Under the pieces are notes generated by a model. It was not told the origin of the DNA. It searched no databases and was given only the letters and a program-made list of their open reading frames with translations. Positions 11,072 to 21,967 of a DNA stretch of 64,000 nt are shown in pieces; position 1 is the first letter of the stretch, and each line of letters begins with the position of its first letter. Source of the stretch: Berberis thunbergii. Taxonomy: Eukaryota; Streptophyta; Magnoliopsida; Ranunculales; Berberidaceae. The stretch is from assembly GCA_003290165.1 (NCBI GenBank), contig QNQO01000512.1:434001-498000 (forward strand), written 5' to 3'. A program made the translations under genes and the position numbers.

Positions 11072-11623
11072 TTACGCAACCTCGACTTGTCGGTGGATCC
11101 GGCTCAACTCCTGTTTGATTTCGTCCCTCTCGGACACCGCCTCTGACAGATCACGCTCAAGATCCTCCAAACGAGCGATCTGAGTCTCAGCGGTCATGGT
11201 TGACTGATCAAACCTCTTCTCCTCGGCTTGCTTCTTCAGCTGCTCAACTTCATAAAGTGCATCAAAATACAACACCTGCATGTGTGAGAATACGCCCTCC
11301 AAGGTGTAAACCCTCTCGCGAGCCACTTCGACTCCCATTCCAGCAATGGCCACATGGCTCAAATGAGACATACCCAGCATAAGGTACTTCAAGCCCTTAT
11401 CCATACACAGCTTTGACTCCTTGGGTTTTGAAGCGTGATCCATCAGCCAGCTATGACGCCTGCTTATATGCTTCCTCGAAGCATACTCTACGTCCACCTC
11501 TTGGTGCCAGACCTGTGAACTCATCTTCACCAAGTCTGAGGCAAACAAGCTTATTCGTGCATCTGAATGAAGCTTCCTCGAATCAGGAATCACGCCAGCG
11601 CCACCTTTCGCGGTTGCCACCAT
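11072..11623 (-). pseudogene. Antisense additional ORF of the Tat element, C-terminal part (coiled coil)
   Basis: A 183-residue frame ends in a clear coiled coil: EQLKKQAEEKRF, IARLEDLERDLSEAVSERDE and IKQELSRIHRQ show leucines at heptad spacing. It is antisense to the gag-protease remnant, and Tat-lineage elements are known to carry such an extra antisense ORF near the 3' LTR. The upstream part of the same ORF appears to lie at 33.58-35.04 kb on the minus strand, separated by the 21.9-kb inserted complex. Function is unknown even in intact elements. The first in-frame start is near a stop, so this is a piece and not a whole protein. Confidence 0.6.
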
Positions 11624-13843
11624 CCTCAGGCTCTCCTATGTGGCATTCCCCTTATAACACCCCTACTTTTCCAATTTCATAAATATTTATGTTCATATAA
11701 TTCAATTGAAAATTTTATTTTTAAATCTTGTTTTGTTTGACAAGTCGTATTTCTCAAAATCCAATCAATTTTCTTACCTTCCGAATCTCGGGACGAGATT
11801 CCATTTAAAGTGTGTATAATGTAACGCCCCTAAATTTCATAAAACTAATTTATTTTATAGGGTTACATTTAATTAAATTCAGATTTTTAAATTTTAGGGT
11901 TTTATTTAGTGAGTTTAGAAGGTGGGTGTTTTCGGAAGTTCAGTGGGGACGAATAGCCACCCACCTTATAAAGAGAAAACCCTTCCTTTTTCTTTTCTCC
12001 TTCTTCCTTCATTTTTCTCCTTCTTCGTGATTTCCTTCTCATCTGGTGGCAAGCACGTTCTCAGATAGAGATTCGCAGCTGATCCCACCGCCCTTGACTT
12101 CTTCCTTTCTCCTTCCTCACTAGTCTCTCTCCTTTACTTCTGATTTCATAGCCAGAAGATGGTTGGACAAAGAGAGATCAGGCGAGGGAAAGGGTTTGCG
12201 TGGTGGTCCGATGGCCGTGGAGTGGTGTTGCGGCAGAGAATGGTCGATGTGGGGATTAGAATGGTGAGTTTCTTCATCTCCTTCACTTTTACTATGAGTT
12301 CATCTTCACCTCCTCTTCAGATTTGTTTGTTGTTGTATTTGGTTTTCGTTCTTCTATTTAGTTTGTAGCATTTTTATTAGATTTCGAGATGAGGTATGTT
12401 GAATTTATAGTTTTAGGTTATGGCTTATGGGTATGATGATCCAAGTTCTTAGTGAGGTTTTACAAGATAGGTATGTCAATTTTCAGGTTTTAGATTATGG
12501 GTATATTGAGTTCGGTTGTTTGATCTTGATTTCCTTAGGTTTTATGATCTGGTTGTGTTGGAAATTTTGATAATTGCTGATGAATATAAGGTTATCCTAA
12601 CTTGTTCTATGCTGGGAACTGGGAAGTGTTTGAAGGAGTTTTGTTCAGGAACCACACCATGGGTGACCTCGATATGGGTAGCAATGCATTTTACCGAACA
12701 TACAACAGGAGATTCAGACATCTTCGTAATGAGTAGGTTTCAAGTCATGTTGGCTGGTAGGTTTGCATCATATTACGTTGCCTTGAGTAAATTAAGGAAG
12801 AAGTTTATCTATCTAGAACTCCAAAATAATTTTATTGTATTTTTTTTCATTTTCTATATTTTTTCAATGGAATTGGCAGATTCCTAGGGCCTTAGATTTA
12901 GGCTTGTGGTGATTTAGATATTTTTGTTTTTTATGGAAGTTGTATGGAGATTTTGCGAGTAAATCACAACTGACCGACTTTGACTAGACCTTTTTCATTT
13001 GGACAAAAAATTATCAGTGTTGAGGTTACAACATTTGAATGGAGATATGTGTTTCATAAACTGAGAATCAGTTTTGGTGAGGACTGAGGAGTGATGAGTA
13101 TTAAGAAAATAAAATGAGTTGGATCAAACATCTACTGTCCTCGAATGTAGGCCTTGGAGAGCAGTTTTGGGCTGAGCTTCTTTTTCACCTATCGTGTTGA
13201 CAATCCTCAGTTTTTAATTGTTAGTTACTTGTTGTGTACTCTGCTTGCTCTACCCATTGCTTGGTCTAAAGCAAGACCACAAAATCAATTATGTTGCTTG
13301 AATTATTCTCATTTGGAATTTATCTTTTAATCTTGCTTTGTCTCAATAATTTGATGCTCAAGCTACTTCTATACATTCCCATTTTCTTAATAAATCATCT
13401 CCTAATTGACCAAATTTGTTTACTGGAGGATTGCAAAATTCATAACATTCTAGTGGAACTTCTAGTTGATCTTTTTCTTTGTTGTTGTAGAGCCTATTAA
13501 TCCTTCATGTCCATTTTTTAATAAAGTTAATCAATCTAGAAATCAATTACAGGTCATGTATGTTTTTCATGCAAGTGGTTTTCACATTGTGAAGTCTCAA
13601 TGGTGGGTTTCCTTTACTAATCCAATCTAAGCTGGCCTAGGAGTGTTTATTTGCTTTTTTGCTAATGGGAATGATTGATTTTCTTTGTAGTGATTGGCCG
13701 AGTAGATTGTGCTATATATGGTTGATGTAATTTGAGGAAGCGTTGATTGTTGAACAATCGATGGTTATCTTTTGGGTTTTAATTCCGTAATCATCAAATT
13801 GGGTTAGAGGTGACTGAACTTGGAGGAATTAGTAAGGTGTTAG

Positions 13844-13985
13844 ATGCCAATGGCATGACAGCTCAACTATTAGAACTTGGCAGATGGTACCACTAGGTCA
13901 TGGATTAAAACCCAGCTTGCGGCATCTTTAGTGGGTTCTGGGATCTTATAAAAACCCTGCTTGCCTTTCAAAAAAAATAAAAAAA
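13844..13985 (+). mobile_element. tRNA-derived SINE
   Basis: The 142-bp insertion begins 'atgccaatggcatgacagct', contains a box A-like 'agctcaactattagaac' and a box B-like 'ggattaaaaccc', and ends 'cttgcctttc' plus an A-rich tail. Perfect 12-bp target duplications 'gtaaggtgttag' lie at 13832-13843 and 13986-13997. The inverted sister arm near 27070 has only one copy of this target and no insert, which proves the insertion. Confidence 0.92.
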
Positions 13986-14935
13986 GTAAGGTGTTAGTAT
14001 TTCCTTATGAAAGCTGAAATTTTGTAGTTTCCATTCCAAAGCACAGTGCTGGGAAGTGAATGGGAACTATTGTTTAAACGCTTGTTTTGTGAAGTTAGTT
14101 AAGATAGGTAAGAGTTTGGGTTTCAACAAACTTAGGAATATGAGAGAAATATTGAGGTGGTGGATGCGGAATGTTAGTATGCATGTTTGGGAGTGGCGAT
14201 GGGTCAAACATCCATCATTTATGGTGTTACTATCAGTTGAGATTACGGTAACTCTGTTTTTTCATTATCATTTAAGTAGCTAAAGGTTATCTTCCAAGTA
14301 AATTGCTTTTATATATATTGGTGCTGACTCTTTGAACATGAATCCTTATTTGGACGTTGCTGAAAAGAAAAATATTTCTTGTACTAAATGGGTTTTGATC
14401 CCCGTTCTATTACAAAAAAAGTTGTATATGAAAATGTTAGTTGCCCAAAAATGTGGGTGGATACAATTTTGAATTGAATGATAAATGACAAAATGTCACA
14501 TGATCGCCATCTTGTTATAGAGCATGATTTATGTATATGCTATGCCTCCCCCCCCCAAAAAAAAAAAAAAATTTGGTGGATTGATTTACTTATGAATGAC
14601 AAAATGTCATTGTGGAGGAAATTCTGAAATATCAAAAATAAATGATATTGTTAAACTTTGATTTTTGAAAATTTAAATCACCTGGAATTATATCAATTAG
14701 AACTACCACACCTCTTTTTGTTTATTATTTTCCCTCTCTTACTAGAGAAACTAAACAACCTGCGGGTTGTCTTGCGGAGGTGGGACGCCCATTTCTTACT
14801 AGAGAAACTAAAATAACCTTCAGGTTAGTCTTGCGGAAATGAGGTGAATTTGTATGCCTAAGATAGGCTTTGATGTTTTTCCGTGAAAAATGTGACATGA
14901 CTTTTATGCGCATTGATAGCCCAAGAGTGGCTTTT

Positions 14936-14993
14936 TTTTTTTTTTTGGAAAGGCGAGCATTGGGGTTTATATGGGCTCCTAAGACCACAGAAA
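14936..14993 (-). mobile_element. 5'-truncated SINE (same family)
   Basis: A poly-T head followed by 'ggaaaggcgagcattggggt' is the reverse complement of the SINE 3' end seen at 13.9 kb. It is flanked by the duplication 'aagagtggctttt' (14923-14935 and 14994-15006). The sister arm near 26040 reads straight through 'aagagtggattttatt' with no insert. About 58 bp remain, so reverse transcription stopped early. Confidence 0.85.
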
Positions 14994-15818
14994 AAGAGTG
15001 GCTTTTGTTACTCATATAGTTAGGAGTATCCGGTGATGCATGCCTATATGTGATGTGTCCCCACTTGGGCATGGATGACGGAGTAGTCCTCCTTTATATG
15101 AAAGAGGCATACATGCATGTATGTTCAGCACGGAGGTGGTGCGAATGTGATATCATCTAAGTGATTAATCCGAAAAAATATTAATCAAATTCAAATGAAA
15201 ATGAATAAATTACTTTTACATTGTTTCTAATCCTTTTCATGCAAGATGACAAGTCCACTAATATTTCTGCAGGTCAGACTTGCCATAATCAACTTCTACC
15301 TTGTAAGTATAAGTAAATGAATTTTTTACTTAATTGGAATGATGATATGATGGCCATGATGAGGAACTAAATTCTTTGAACTGTGTTTTCTTGCATGACA
15401 CCTTTGCCTCGTTGAGGAACTACCTATTGGTGTCATGGTTTGAAGGTTGTGTTTAGATTGATATCTATCTTGCGTGAATTTATTGATTTTTGGAATTAAG
15501 ATTACTCACACCAGCTATATCGCTGACCCAAGTGAGCTTATGTTTCTTGGGTACATTCCTTTGGGAATGTAGCTGATGAGTCTTTCAGGTTTAGAGGCTT
15601 TGAGCAGTGTTACGGGAGTTCTGCTAGTAGGGCTAGCAACGTCAATTTTTCCTGGTTAGAGTTTTTATTTATTTAAGTAATTAAATCATGTTTAAGTTAT
15701 TGTTGCTGCTAAATGTTTCTATTGTTATTAAATTTCACGTCCTGGGTTTTGGGGAAACGGATAATCCTACGTGGATATTGGGATTTTCATGTTCTTCGAG
15801 AATCGGGGCGTGACAGTT

Positions 15819-15829
15819 TGGTATCTGAG
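15819..15829 (+). promoter_or_regulatory. Primer-binding site of the giant-LTR element
   Basis: The sequence 'tggtatctgag' follows the LTR end TGACA after three bases. The sister arm has 'tggtataagagcattt'. Both are one or two changes from the initiator tRNA-Met site. Confidence 0.7.
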
Positions 15830-16430
15830 TATTTGGTTAGCCTAGGCTAGGGTAGAGTCTAGGTGATCATCGTAATGTGGATATGGGTGTGTAGGAGTGT
15901 AGAAGTCATAAAGATGAAGTGACAAGGATGAACCTTGAAACCTTTAGTTTTGTTTCATTTTCTTCGTGAATCTGATGATAAGGTTTCATTGACTTGTGTG
16001 TGCGTGAGTAATCTTATTTATAATGTCGATATTTGTGTGACATTATCCCATATTGTTTTCTTTTTAGGGGTTTTGATATCTGTAGTGTTCAATTATCTCT
16101 TTTCGCGAATCTCGGGACGAGATTCCTTTTGAGTTGTATATATTGTAACACTTCTACTTTTCTAATGACAATAAATATTTATGTTCCTAAAATTCAATTG
16201 AAAATTTTATTTTTAAATCTTCTTTTGTTTGACAAGTCGTATTTCTCAAAATCCAGTCAATTTTTTTACCTTCCGAATCTCGGGACGAGATTCCATTTAA
16301 CGTGTGTATAATGTAACACCCCTAAATTTCATAAAACTAATTTATTTTATAGGTTACATTTAATTAAATTCAGGTTTTAAAATTTTAGGGTTTTATTTGG
16401 TGAGTTTAGAATGTGGGTGCTTTCGAAAGG

Positions 16431-16932
16431 TAAACAAAAAAAATTCAGCAAAATTATGGCACAAGTGTTTGGGTCATATATCCAAATCTAGAATTGAACG
16501 ACATGTGTCAGAAGGTAGTTTGGATTCACTAGACTTTTCAGACTTAGATATTTGTGTTGAGCGCATCAAGGGAAAACAGACCAAACAAAAGAGATTAGGT
16601 GCTAGTAGATCTTCAGACGTCTTAGATTTGATACATACGAATATTTGTGGACCATTCCCTATCACTTCTTGGAATGGTAAACGATACTTGATATCATTAA
16701 TAGACGACTACTCACATTATGGTTACCTTTATCTCATCTATGAGAAATCAGAGTCACTGGATGTGTTCAAATCTTTCAAAACTAAAGTTGAAAACCAACT
16801 CAGTTAGAAAATTAAGTACGTTAGATCTGATCGTGGTGGAGAGTACTACGGCAGATATGACAGTTCAGGAGAATGTCCAAGGCCATTTGCTAAATTCCTA
16901 GAGGAATGTGGAATCATCCCACAGTACACCAT
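16431..16932 (+). pseudogene. Ty1/copia integrase N-terminal fragment, copy a
   Basis: The fragment encodes NSAKLWHKCLGHISKSRIE, then CVERIKGKQTKQKR, SSDVLDLIHTNICGPFP and LISLIDDYSHYGYLYLIY. This is the GAG-pre-integrase His/Cys region and the start of the integrase core with its DDYS signature. A stop at 16806 and a shift end the frame. The fragment is joined at 16430/16431 to the truncated giant LTR and at about 16932/16941 to a Tat-type LTR. The same segment occurs at 24119-24620 and about 36226-36700 on the minus strand. Confidence 0.85.
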
Positions 16933-16940
16933 AAAAACAG

Positions 16941-17623
16941 TGACGCCCAACTAACTCGAGGGGAGTAGCTGATGATACATAAAAATGGTCACATCCCTGA
17001 GCCGTACACGTGTCATGATGATCTCGAGGAATTATAGTTCCCAGCGTCATCCCAACACTGATCCGGCCCAAGTGGTTCTAAGCTCGCTCAATTCAGTTTG
17101 CCAGGCGAACCCGAACTCTCACATCATGCTAGGCCCATACGTCTCACAGCTATCCTCAATACCCATAAGTCCTACTAAGGCAAGTATCTCGAGGATCAGT
17201 TTCAGACAGGCAACTACAGCTGCTTTCTGCTTCCAACTATGAAACAAATGCCAGAGTACCTTCAACACTGGAAATCTTCCTTCTATGGATTGCTCTCGCA
17301 TTGGGAACGGCGTATATAGGAGCACAAGGCTAACAAGGAACTTCCCTCGTACTGTACAACTCCTAATTAGATAAGGATCTCCACAAAGATTTCATTCCTA
17401 AACTATGCCTATGATGGCTGGTAGAACCAAGACTCCTTGCACTATAAATAAGACACGAGGTTGGTATGCTAAGGTACACTACAAATTTCCTGTTACAGCA
17501 TTACACTTTCCTCAAATTCATGTATGACTTTAGCATCGAAAGGTCATCGACCACCACAACGGTGATCCGTGGCTCACGTGCGTTACTTATACAGGTCAGC
17601 AGGTTAGCAGAAACTAGTTCAAA

Positions 17624-17626
<3 letters not shown>
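16941..17626 (+). mobile_element. Tat-type LTR, copy 1
   Basis: A 686-bp block starts TGACGCCCAACTAACTCGAG and ends AGTTCAAAGCA. It matches 35070-35758 throughout and, inverted, 35771-36215. It contains a TATA box, 'actataaataagaca', at 17441, suggesting a promoter. No primer-binding site follows; a (TA)n run starts at its end. The ORFs inside are shadows. Confidence 0.8.

Positions 17627-17661
<35 letters not shown>
17626..17661. repeat. (TA)n microsatellite
   Basis: About 17 TA dinucleotides follow the end of the Tat LTR and mark the boundary to unrelated sequence. Confidence 0.95.
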
Positions 17662-17665
<4 letters not shown>

Positions 17666-18790
17666 GGAGCAAAAAGAGGCTCATATTTCAACCAACTAAA
17701 TTACTTTTGAGTTTTGCTCCTTCCAAAACACACCCTAAAGATTACTGAGTCCACAACAAAGTTTAAAATGGTGAAAATAGAGCAAGGGGGCTCAACGTGA
17801 TTAAAATCACCCCTCACCTAAAACTGTGGTGGTATTCAGGGGAATCCGTGAGCTCACATAGAAGCCCCCCAAATATAATAGAGGAGCACAAGGTTGATGT
17901 GAAAAAACAATTTTTTTTTTTTTTTTTTTTTTTATTTTTTATCTCTGTAAAGAGAAGAGGAGGCAATTATCATTAAATTTGAGGTAGAGGGATCAATGGC
18001 GAGGCTTAAAATGAGGGGGGTGTGTGGTTTTAGCTGACTGACCCTAATTGCATTGCATGTACTGCGCACGCACAAGTTTCCCCTCCGTCCCTTTCTGATA
18101 TATTCATGAAATATATGTGCTTCCTCATATAACGATTTTGCTGTCAATCGAAACGGTTCATCATAAAGATAACATTCCAACTCTTTAAACAAGTATCGAC
18201 TGCCATCAATCCTTAATTTTAAAGGGATGCTAATTTCTCTTATATATGTAATTTGTTGCTGAAGTATTGAAACTTACGTCAAGCTTGAGAGTTTGTATTA
18301 AATGTAAAACTGAAGAATACAATTGAAAAATGTGAGAAAAGGGTTTGTCTTGCTTTTCCTGGTCGACAATAGAAGTTGCTTACCTCGTTTAATAAATAGA
18401 TCGGATTGATACACTCAATTCACAAATCAAAACTTACCAGGTTGAAATTATTTAGTTCCCATTACTTGACTATGAATAAATGATCAAGTTATATAATGTA
18501 GCCTAATTTTAAATGGACTAAGACAGTGTTGGTTAAATTAATAGGGTCACAAATTATATCAATCCTACATAGCGCTAGATTGTATTAGAACTTGTCAAAC
18601 TGGTTGAGACACATCGTGACCAATAGACACACCATTTATTTGATGTGTTGAACTAATATGTATACGAACCAATCCAAATATATAGGTTCTACACATCTAA
18701 AGAAACCAAATAACTTCATTTCAAATAGGCTCATGATAAATAACACTGTTATTTCTGCTGAAGTACGCTACCACCCACTTTTTTTAATAA
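17662..18790. other. No gene recognised
   Basis: This is AT-rich intergenic DNA with a long T run at about 17911-17933. The minus-strand frame at 17932-18192 has no recognisable domain and starts in the T run. I see no feature I can support. Confidence 0.5.
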
Positions 18791-19300
18791 GTTGAAGTAT
18801 ACTACCCTTATAAATTATCTTCCACTCACAGTTCATCTTTTCTTTTCTCCCTCTCTTCTCTTCTCTTCTCTATCACGAACAATGCCACCATCTCTCCCTA
18901 TCACTGCCCCCTTTCCTCCCCCTCCTCTTTACCACCACCGCCACCTCTTTTCCTCCTCCCCTCTTCTTCTTCTTGTTCTTCTTCTACTCACCCAGCCACC
19001 TCTCCTCCTCCCCCTCCCCCCACACCTCTTATTCTCCTCTCTATTCTCAGGAACAGCCCTAATTCTGTTGCACCACCACCACTGTTCATCTTTTTTTTTT
19101 CTTCTTTTGATGTGTTGAAGGACACCACCATTATTCATCTTCTTCTCCACCGTTCTCTTTTTCTTTTTCTACATTTTTATACATCAACTGATAACATAAT
19201 AGCACTACCCCACCCATGCCCCCGCCACCGTTGGCTTCTCCTATTCTCCTCTCTTCCTAAAAACAGCCTAGCACTCACTCATTTAAACATAAAAATAAGG

Positions 19301-20205
19301 TATTGCCCCTTACTTTCGACCATCATTGACATTCGATTGAGACCAGTTGTCAAGCTCATCAAAACACAAAAATAATGAATTACTCTAAGTTATCTAATGA
19401 ACACAATTTAAATCACTTGAAAATGTTTTGAAATAAGCAAGTTATGTTCATTTTACAAAAGTCACTCAAATCTGTCCAGTAAAGAAAATAGTGTATTGTC
19501 TCTTACTTTCGACCAACTTGGCTATTCGATTGATACCGATTCTCAAGCTTATCAAGGCACAAAAAATGTAGTACCTTGAGTTATCTAATAAAAACAATTT
19601 GAATCACTTGAAAATGTTTAGAAATGAGCAAGTTATGGTCATTTTACTACAGTCACTCAAAACTGTCCAGCAACGACCAAGTCGCTGCGGATCATGCGAA
19701 TGTAAGTTTCTCACTCGCATGATCCACTGTGAATGTAAGTCTCCCACTCGCATTTGCAGTGGTCATGTGAGTGAGAGACTTACATTCTCAGCGGATCATG
19801 CGAGTGAGAGAATTACATTCGCATGATCTCTGTGGCTTGGTTGTGGCTAGACAGTTTTGAGTGACTGTAGTAAAACGAACATAACTTGCTCATTTCAAAA
19901 CATTTTTATGTGATTCAAATTTCGTTCATTGGATAACTCATAGTAATGAATTTTTCATGTTTGATGTGCTTGAGAATCGGTCTCAATCAAGCGTCAAAGT
20001 TGGCCGAAAGTCAAGGATAGTACCCTATCGAACAGATTTGAGTGACTTTGGTAAAATGACCATAACTTGCTCATATCAAAACATTTTCAGGTGATTCAAT
20101 TTGTGCTCATTAGATAACTCAGAGTACTAAATTTTTTGTGTGTTTTTATGAGCATGAGAATCAGTCTCAATCAAGCATCAAAGTTGGTCAATAGTTAATG
20201 ACAAA
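19301..20205. repeat. Nested inverted repeat: two 193-bp units facing two inverted units
   Basis: Two tandem units begin 'tattgcccctt' (19301) and 'tattgtctctt' (19494). Each runs through 'actttcgacca', 'caagttatg(t/g)tcatttta' and 'cactcaaa(t/a)ctgtcc'. Two inverted units follow at about 19849-20025 and 20031-20205. The loop (19685-19848) is itself made of inverted 'gatcatgcgaatgtaag' and 'ctcactcgcatgatc' motifs. A transcript would fold into a hairpin of about 900 nt. Confidence 0.8.
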
Positions 20206-20218
20206 GTCTGAACTGGGC

Positions 20219-20312
20219 CAATCGCAGTGGCTTATGCGAGTATGAGTATTGCATTCGCATGTGCCGCTGCGAATATGGTTCTCCTACTCACGTGGGTCAC
20301 TGCGATTGACCA
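20219..20312. repeat. Small inverted repeat related to the foldback loop
   Basis: The outer arms 'ccaatcgcagtggct' and 'gtcactgcgattgacc' are complementary. They enclose 'gcattcgcatgtgccgctgcgaat', which resembles the loop motifs at 19.7-19.8 kb. Confidence 0.6.
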
Positions 20313-21269
20313 ATTTCTGTCATTTGTAGTGTTTTCTTCCTCATTTTTTGCAACAATTGTACGTTTTCAGATTGTTGGTAATTCTTCCTTCATCATTTTT
20401 TCTATTGATTTTATTTCTAATGTGTTTGTTGTAGATTGATTTCAAATGAGTATTTCTAAAATTCCAAATTGTGTTTGTTAATTCATGACATTTTGTTGTG
20501 AATAAAATAAAACAAGAAAAATAAGAAAATAAGAAAGGATGAGAAAAATAAAAAAACACATAAGAATAAGAAGAAAAAGAAAAAAAAAAGTAGGCGGGGG
20601 CTAGGAGGGATGTCCAGTGGTGGCCGAGTGAGGTGGTGGTGTTTGATGAAGGACACAACCACCCCAATTTTTTTTAGATCTACTGAAGGACGCCACCACT
20701 CACCCTCACCTTCTATTTTCTCTTCACTAGAGCAACACCACTCGGCCAACCCGAGCACCACCTAGCCCGGTCGACATTTGTGGTGGTACTAGTGCTTTGG
20801 AAAAGAAAGAGAAGAAGAGGAAGAGAGAGGAGAAGAAGAAGAAAAATAAGAAGAAGAAGAAATGAGAGGGAACGGAGGAGGAGGAGAATAATAAGAGGAA
20901 GAAGAAGATGGGAGGAGGGAAGGTGGCAGTGGCGGTGGCGAGAGGCAGTAGTGATTGATGGAGAAGAATGAGAAGATGAAGAGAAAAAAGTGGCGGTGGC
21001 GAGGTAGTGGTGGTGAAGGGGAAGAGGAAAGGTGGCGGTGGTGGGGTGATGGTGGTGGTGATGATGGAAAATAAGGGAGAGAAGAGAAAAAAAGTTAGAT
21101 TTTTTTTCTTTATATTGGTGGTGTCATTCAATGGTGGTGGTGTCCTTCAGAAAATAGGAGGTTGGTGATGTCCATCAGTAGAAGTGGCAATGTTGTTTAG
21201 CAGTGGCTTTCAGTACCATGTTTTCAAATTCGGTTGAAATTGTCACCTCTACATAAAGTCCACTTTACT

Positions 21270-21437
21270 CACTAACATAAAATAAAGAATTGTGAACTCC
21301 ATGCAATATTAAACTCATGACATTTTAATATCTTAGCCCAATTAACCATATTAGATCACAATTTATTTAGGTTATACTTTAAGATAGAAAAACACATTAA
21401 ATGCATGTGTGCACACACATGTTGGATTTTTCCAACA
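21270..21437 (-). mobile_element. Ty1/copia 3' LTR, truncated
   Basis: Read on the minus strand the LTR starts TGTTGGAAAAATCCAACATG and matches the complete LTR at 38977-39419 for about 165 bp. The rest is lost to the foldback element. The purine tract 'ccaagtgagagat' (21438-21450) directly precedes it, as expected between RNase H and the 3' LTR of copia elements. Confidence 0.8.
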
Positions 21438-21967
21438 ATCTCTCACTTGGGTCACATATGCTACCTTAAAAATTTGTATATCCTTATGAGCTCAAAATTT
21501 GCTATCACATATGAATGTATTTTCAAACAATCTCGTCCATTGACTAGAGAGGTATAGGATTAAAGGAACTTTCGTCACAATTAGCGCAACTAAATCCATC
21601 AATAGTCACGTATACCCATACAATCAAATGACATAGATCAATCATGGATGCGTAGCATGGAAATTACATGTAACGTGATTTAAACATGTCTATTTCCAAC
21701 TGGTCCTACTTTAAACTTTATTGAAATCGAACTTTAACACAATAAACCAAAGTTTGAATAAATTTAATACTTTATTTCTGCAAGAAAATACCCAAATACA
21801 CAAAATGCGGCCAAAATCCAATATAAAGCAATCAAATATAAAAACTCCCACTAAACCAAAATATCTTCAAATGATATAACATCCATATGAGTAGTGTGCT
21901 CATGAAAAACCTTGGGTGGTAATCTCTTAATTAGCAGATCCGTAATCATGGAGTTTATCCCAATGTG

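Larger units (their letters stand above)
11653..16430 (+). mobile_element. Giant-LTR gypsy-type element, left arm (plus strand)
   Basis: A very long LTR, with a start TGTAACGCCCC at 11820 and an end GGGGCGTGACA at 15815, is followed by a primer-binding site (15819-15829, 'tggtatctgag'). About 330 bp of non-coding interior then ends in a purine-tract-like 'cgggacgagattcc' block. A second LTR start (16145 and again 16318) is truncated at 16430, where copia sequence begins. The terminal sequences resemble chromovirus (Tekay/Del-type) LTRs. A 167-bp block before 11820 repeats the arrangement found at 16145-16317. There are no protein domains, so the element is non-autonomous. A TATA-like 'cttataaagaga' lies near 11963. 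The scattered ORFs (12159-12887, 13291 and others) are not genes. Confidence 0.7.
18791..21200. repeat. Large foldback element with pyrimidine/purine arms
   Basis: The left part (about 18830-19190) is rich in CT and CCACCA. The right part (about 20590-21150) is its inverse, rich in GA and GGTGGT. The phrase 'tgaaggacaccaccac' or a close variant occurs at about 19110 on plus, 20690 on plus and 21140 on minus. Between the arms is a second, better-preserved inverted structure (19301-20205). The element appears to have landed in the copia 3' LTR, which survives only from about 21.27 kb. The ORFs rich in Pro, Leu, Arg or Glu here come from simple sequence. Confidence 0.55.

Noticed and set aside
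12159..13500. Several 60-120 residue frames on plus, such as 12516-12887
   Set aside because: They lie in a giant LTR, are not conserved as frames in the inverted sister arm and have no domain.
18792..21131. Proline/leucine-rich and arginine-rich open frames on both strands
   Set aside because: They arise from CT-rich and GA-rich simple sequence in the foldback element; frames overlap on both strands and show no domains.
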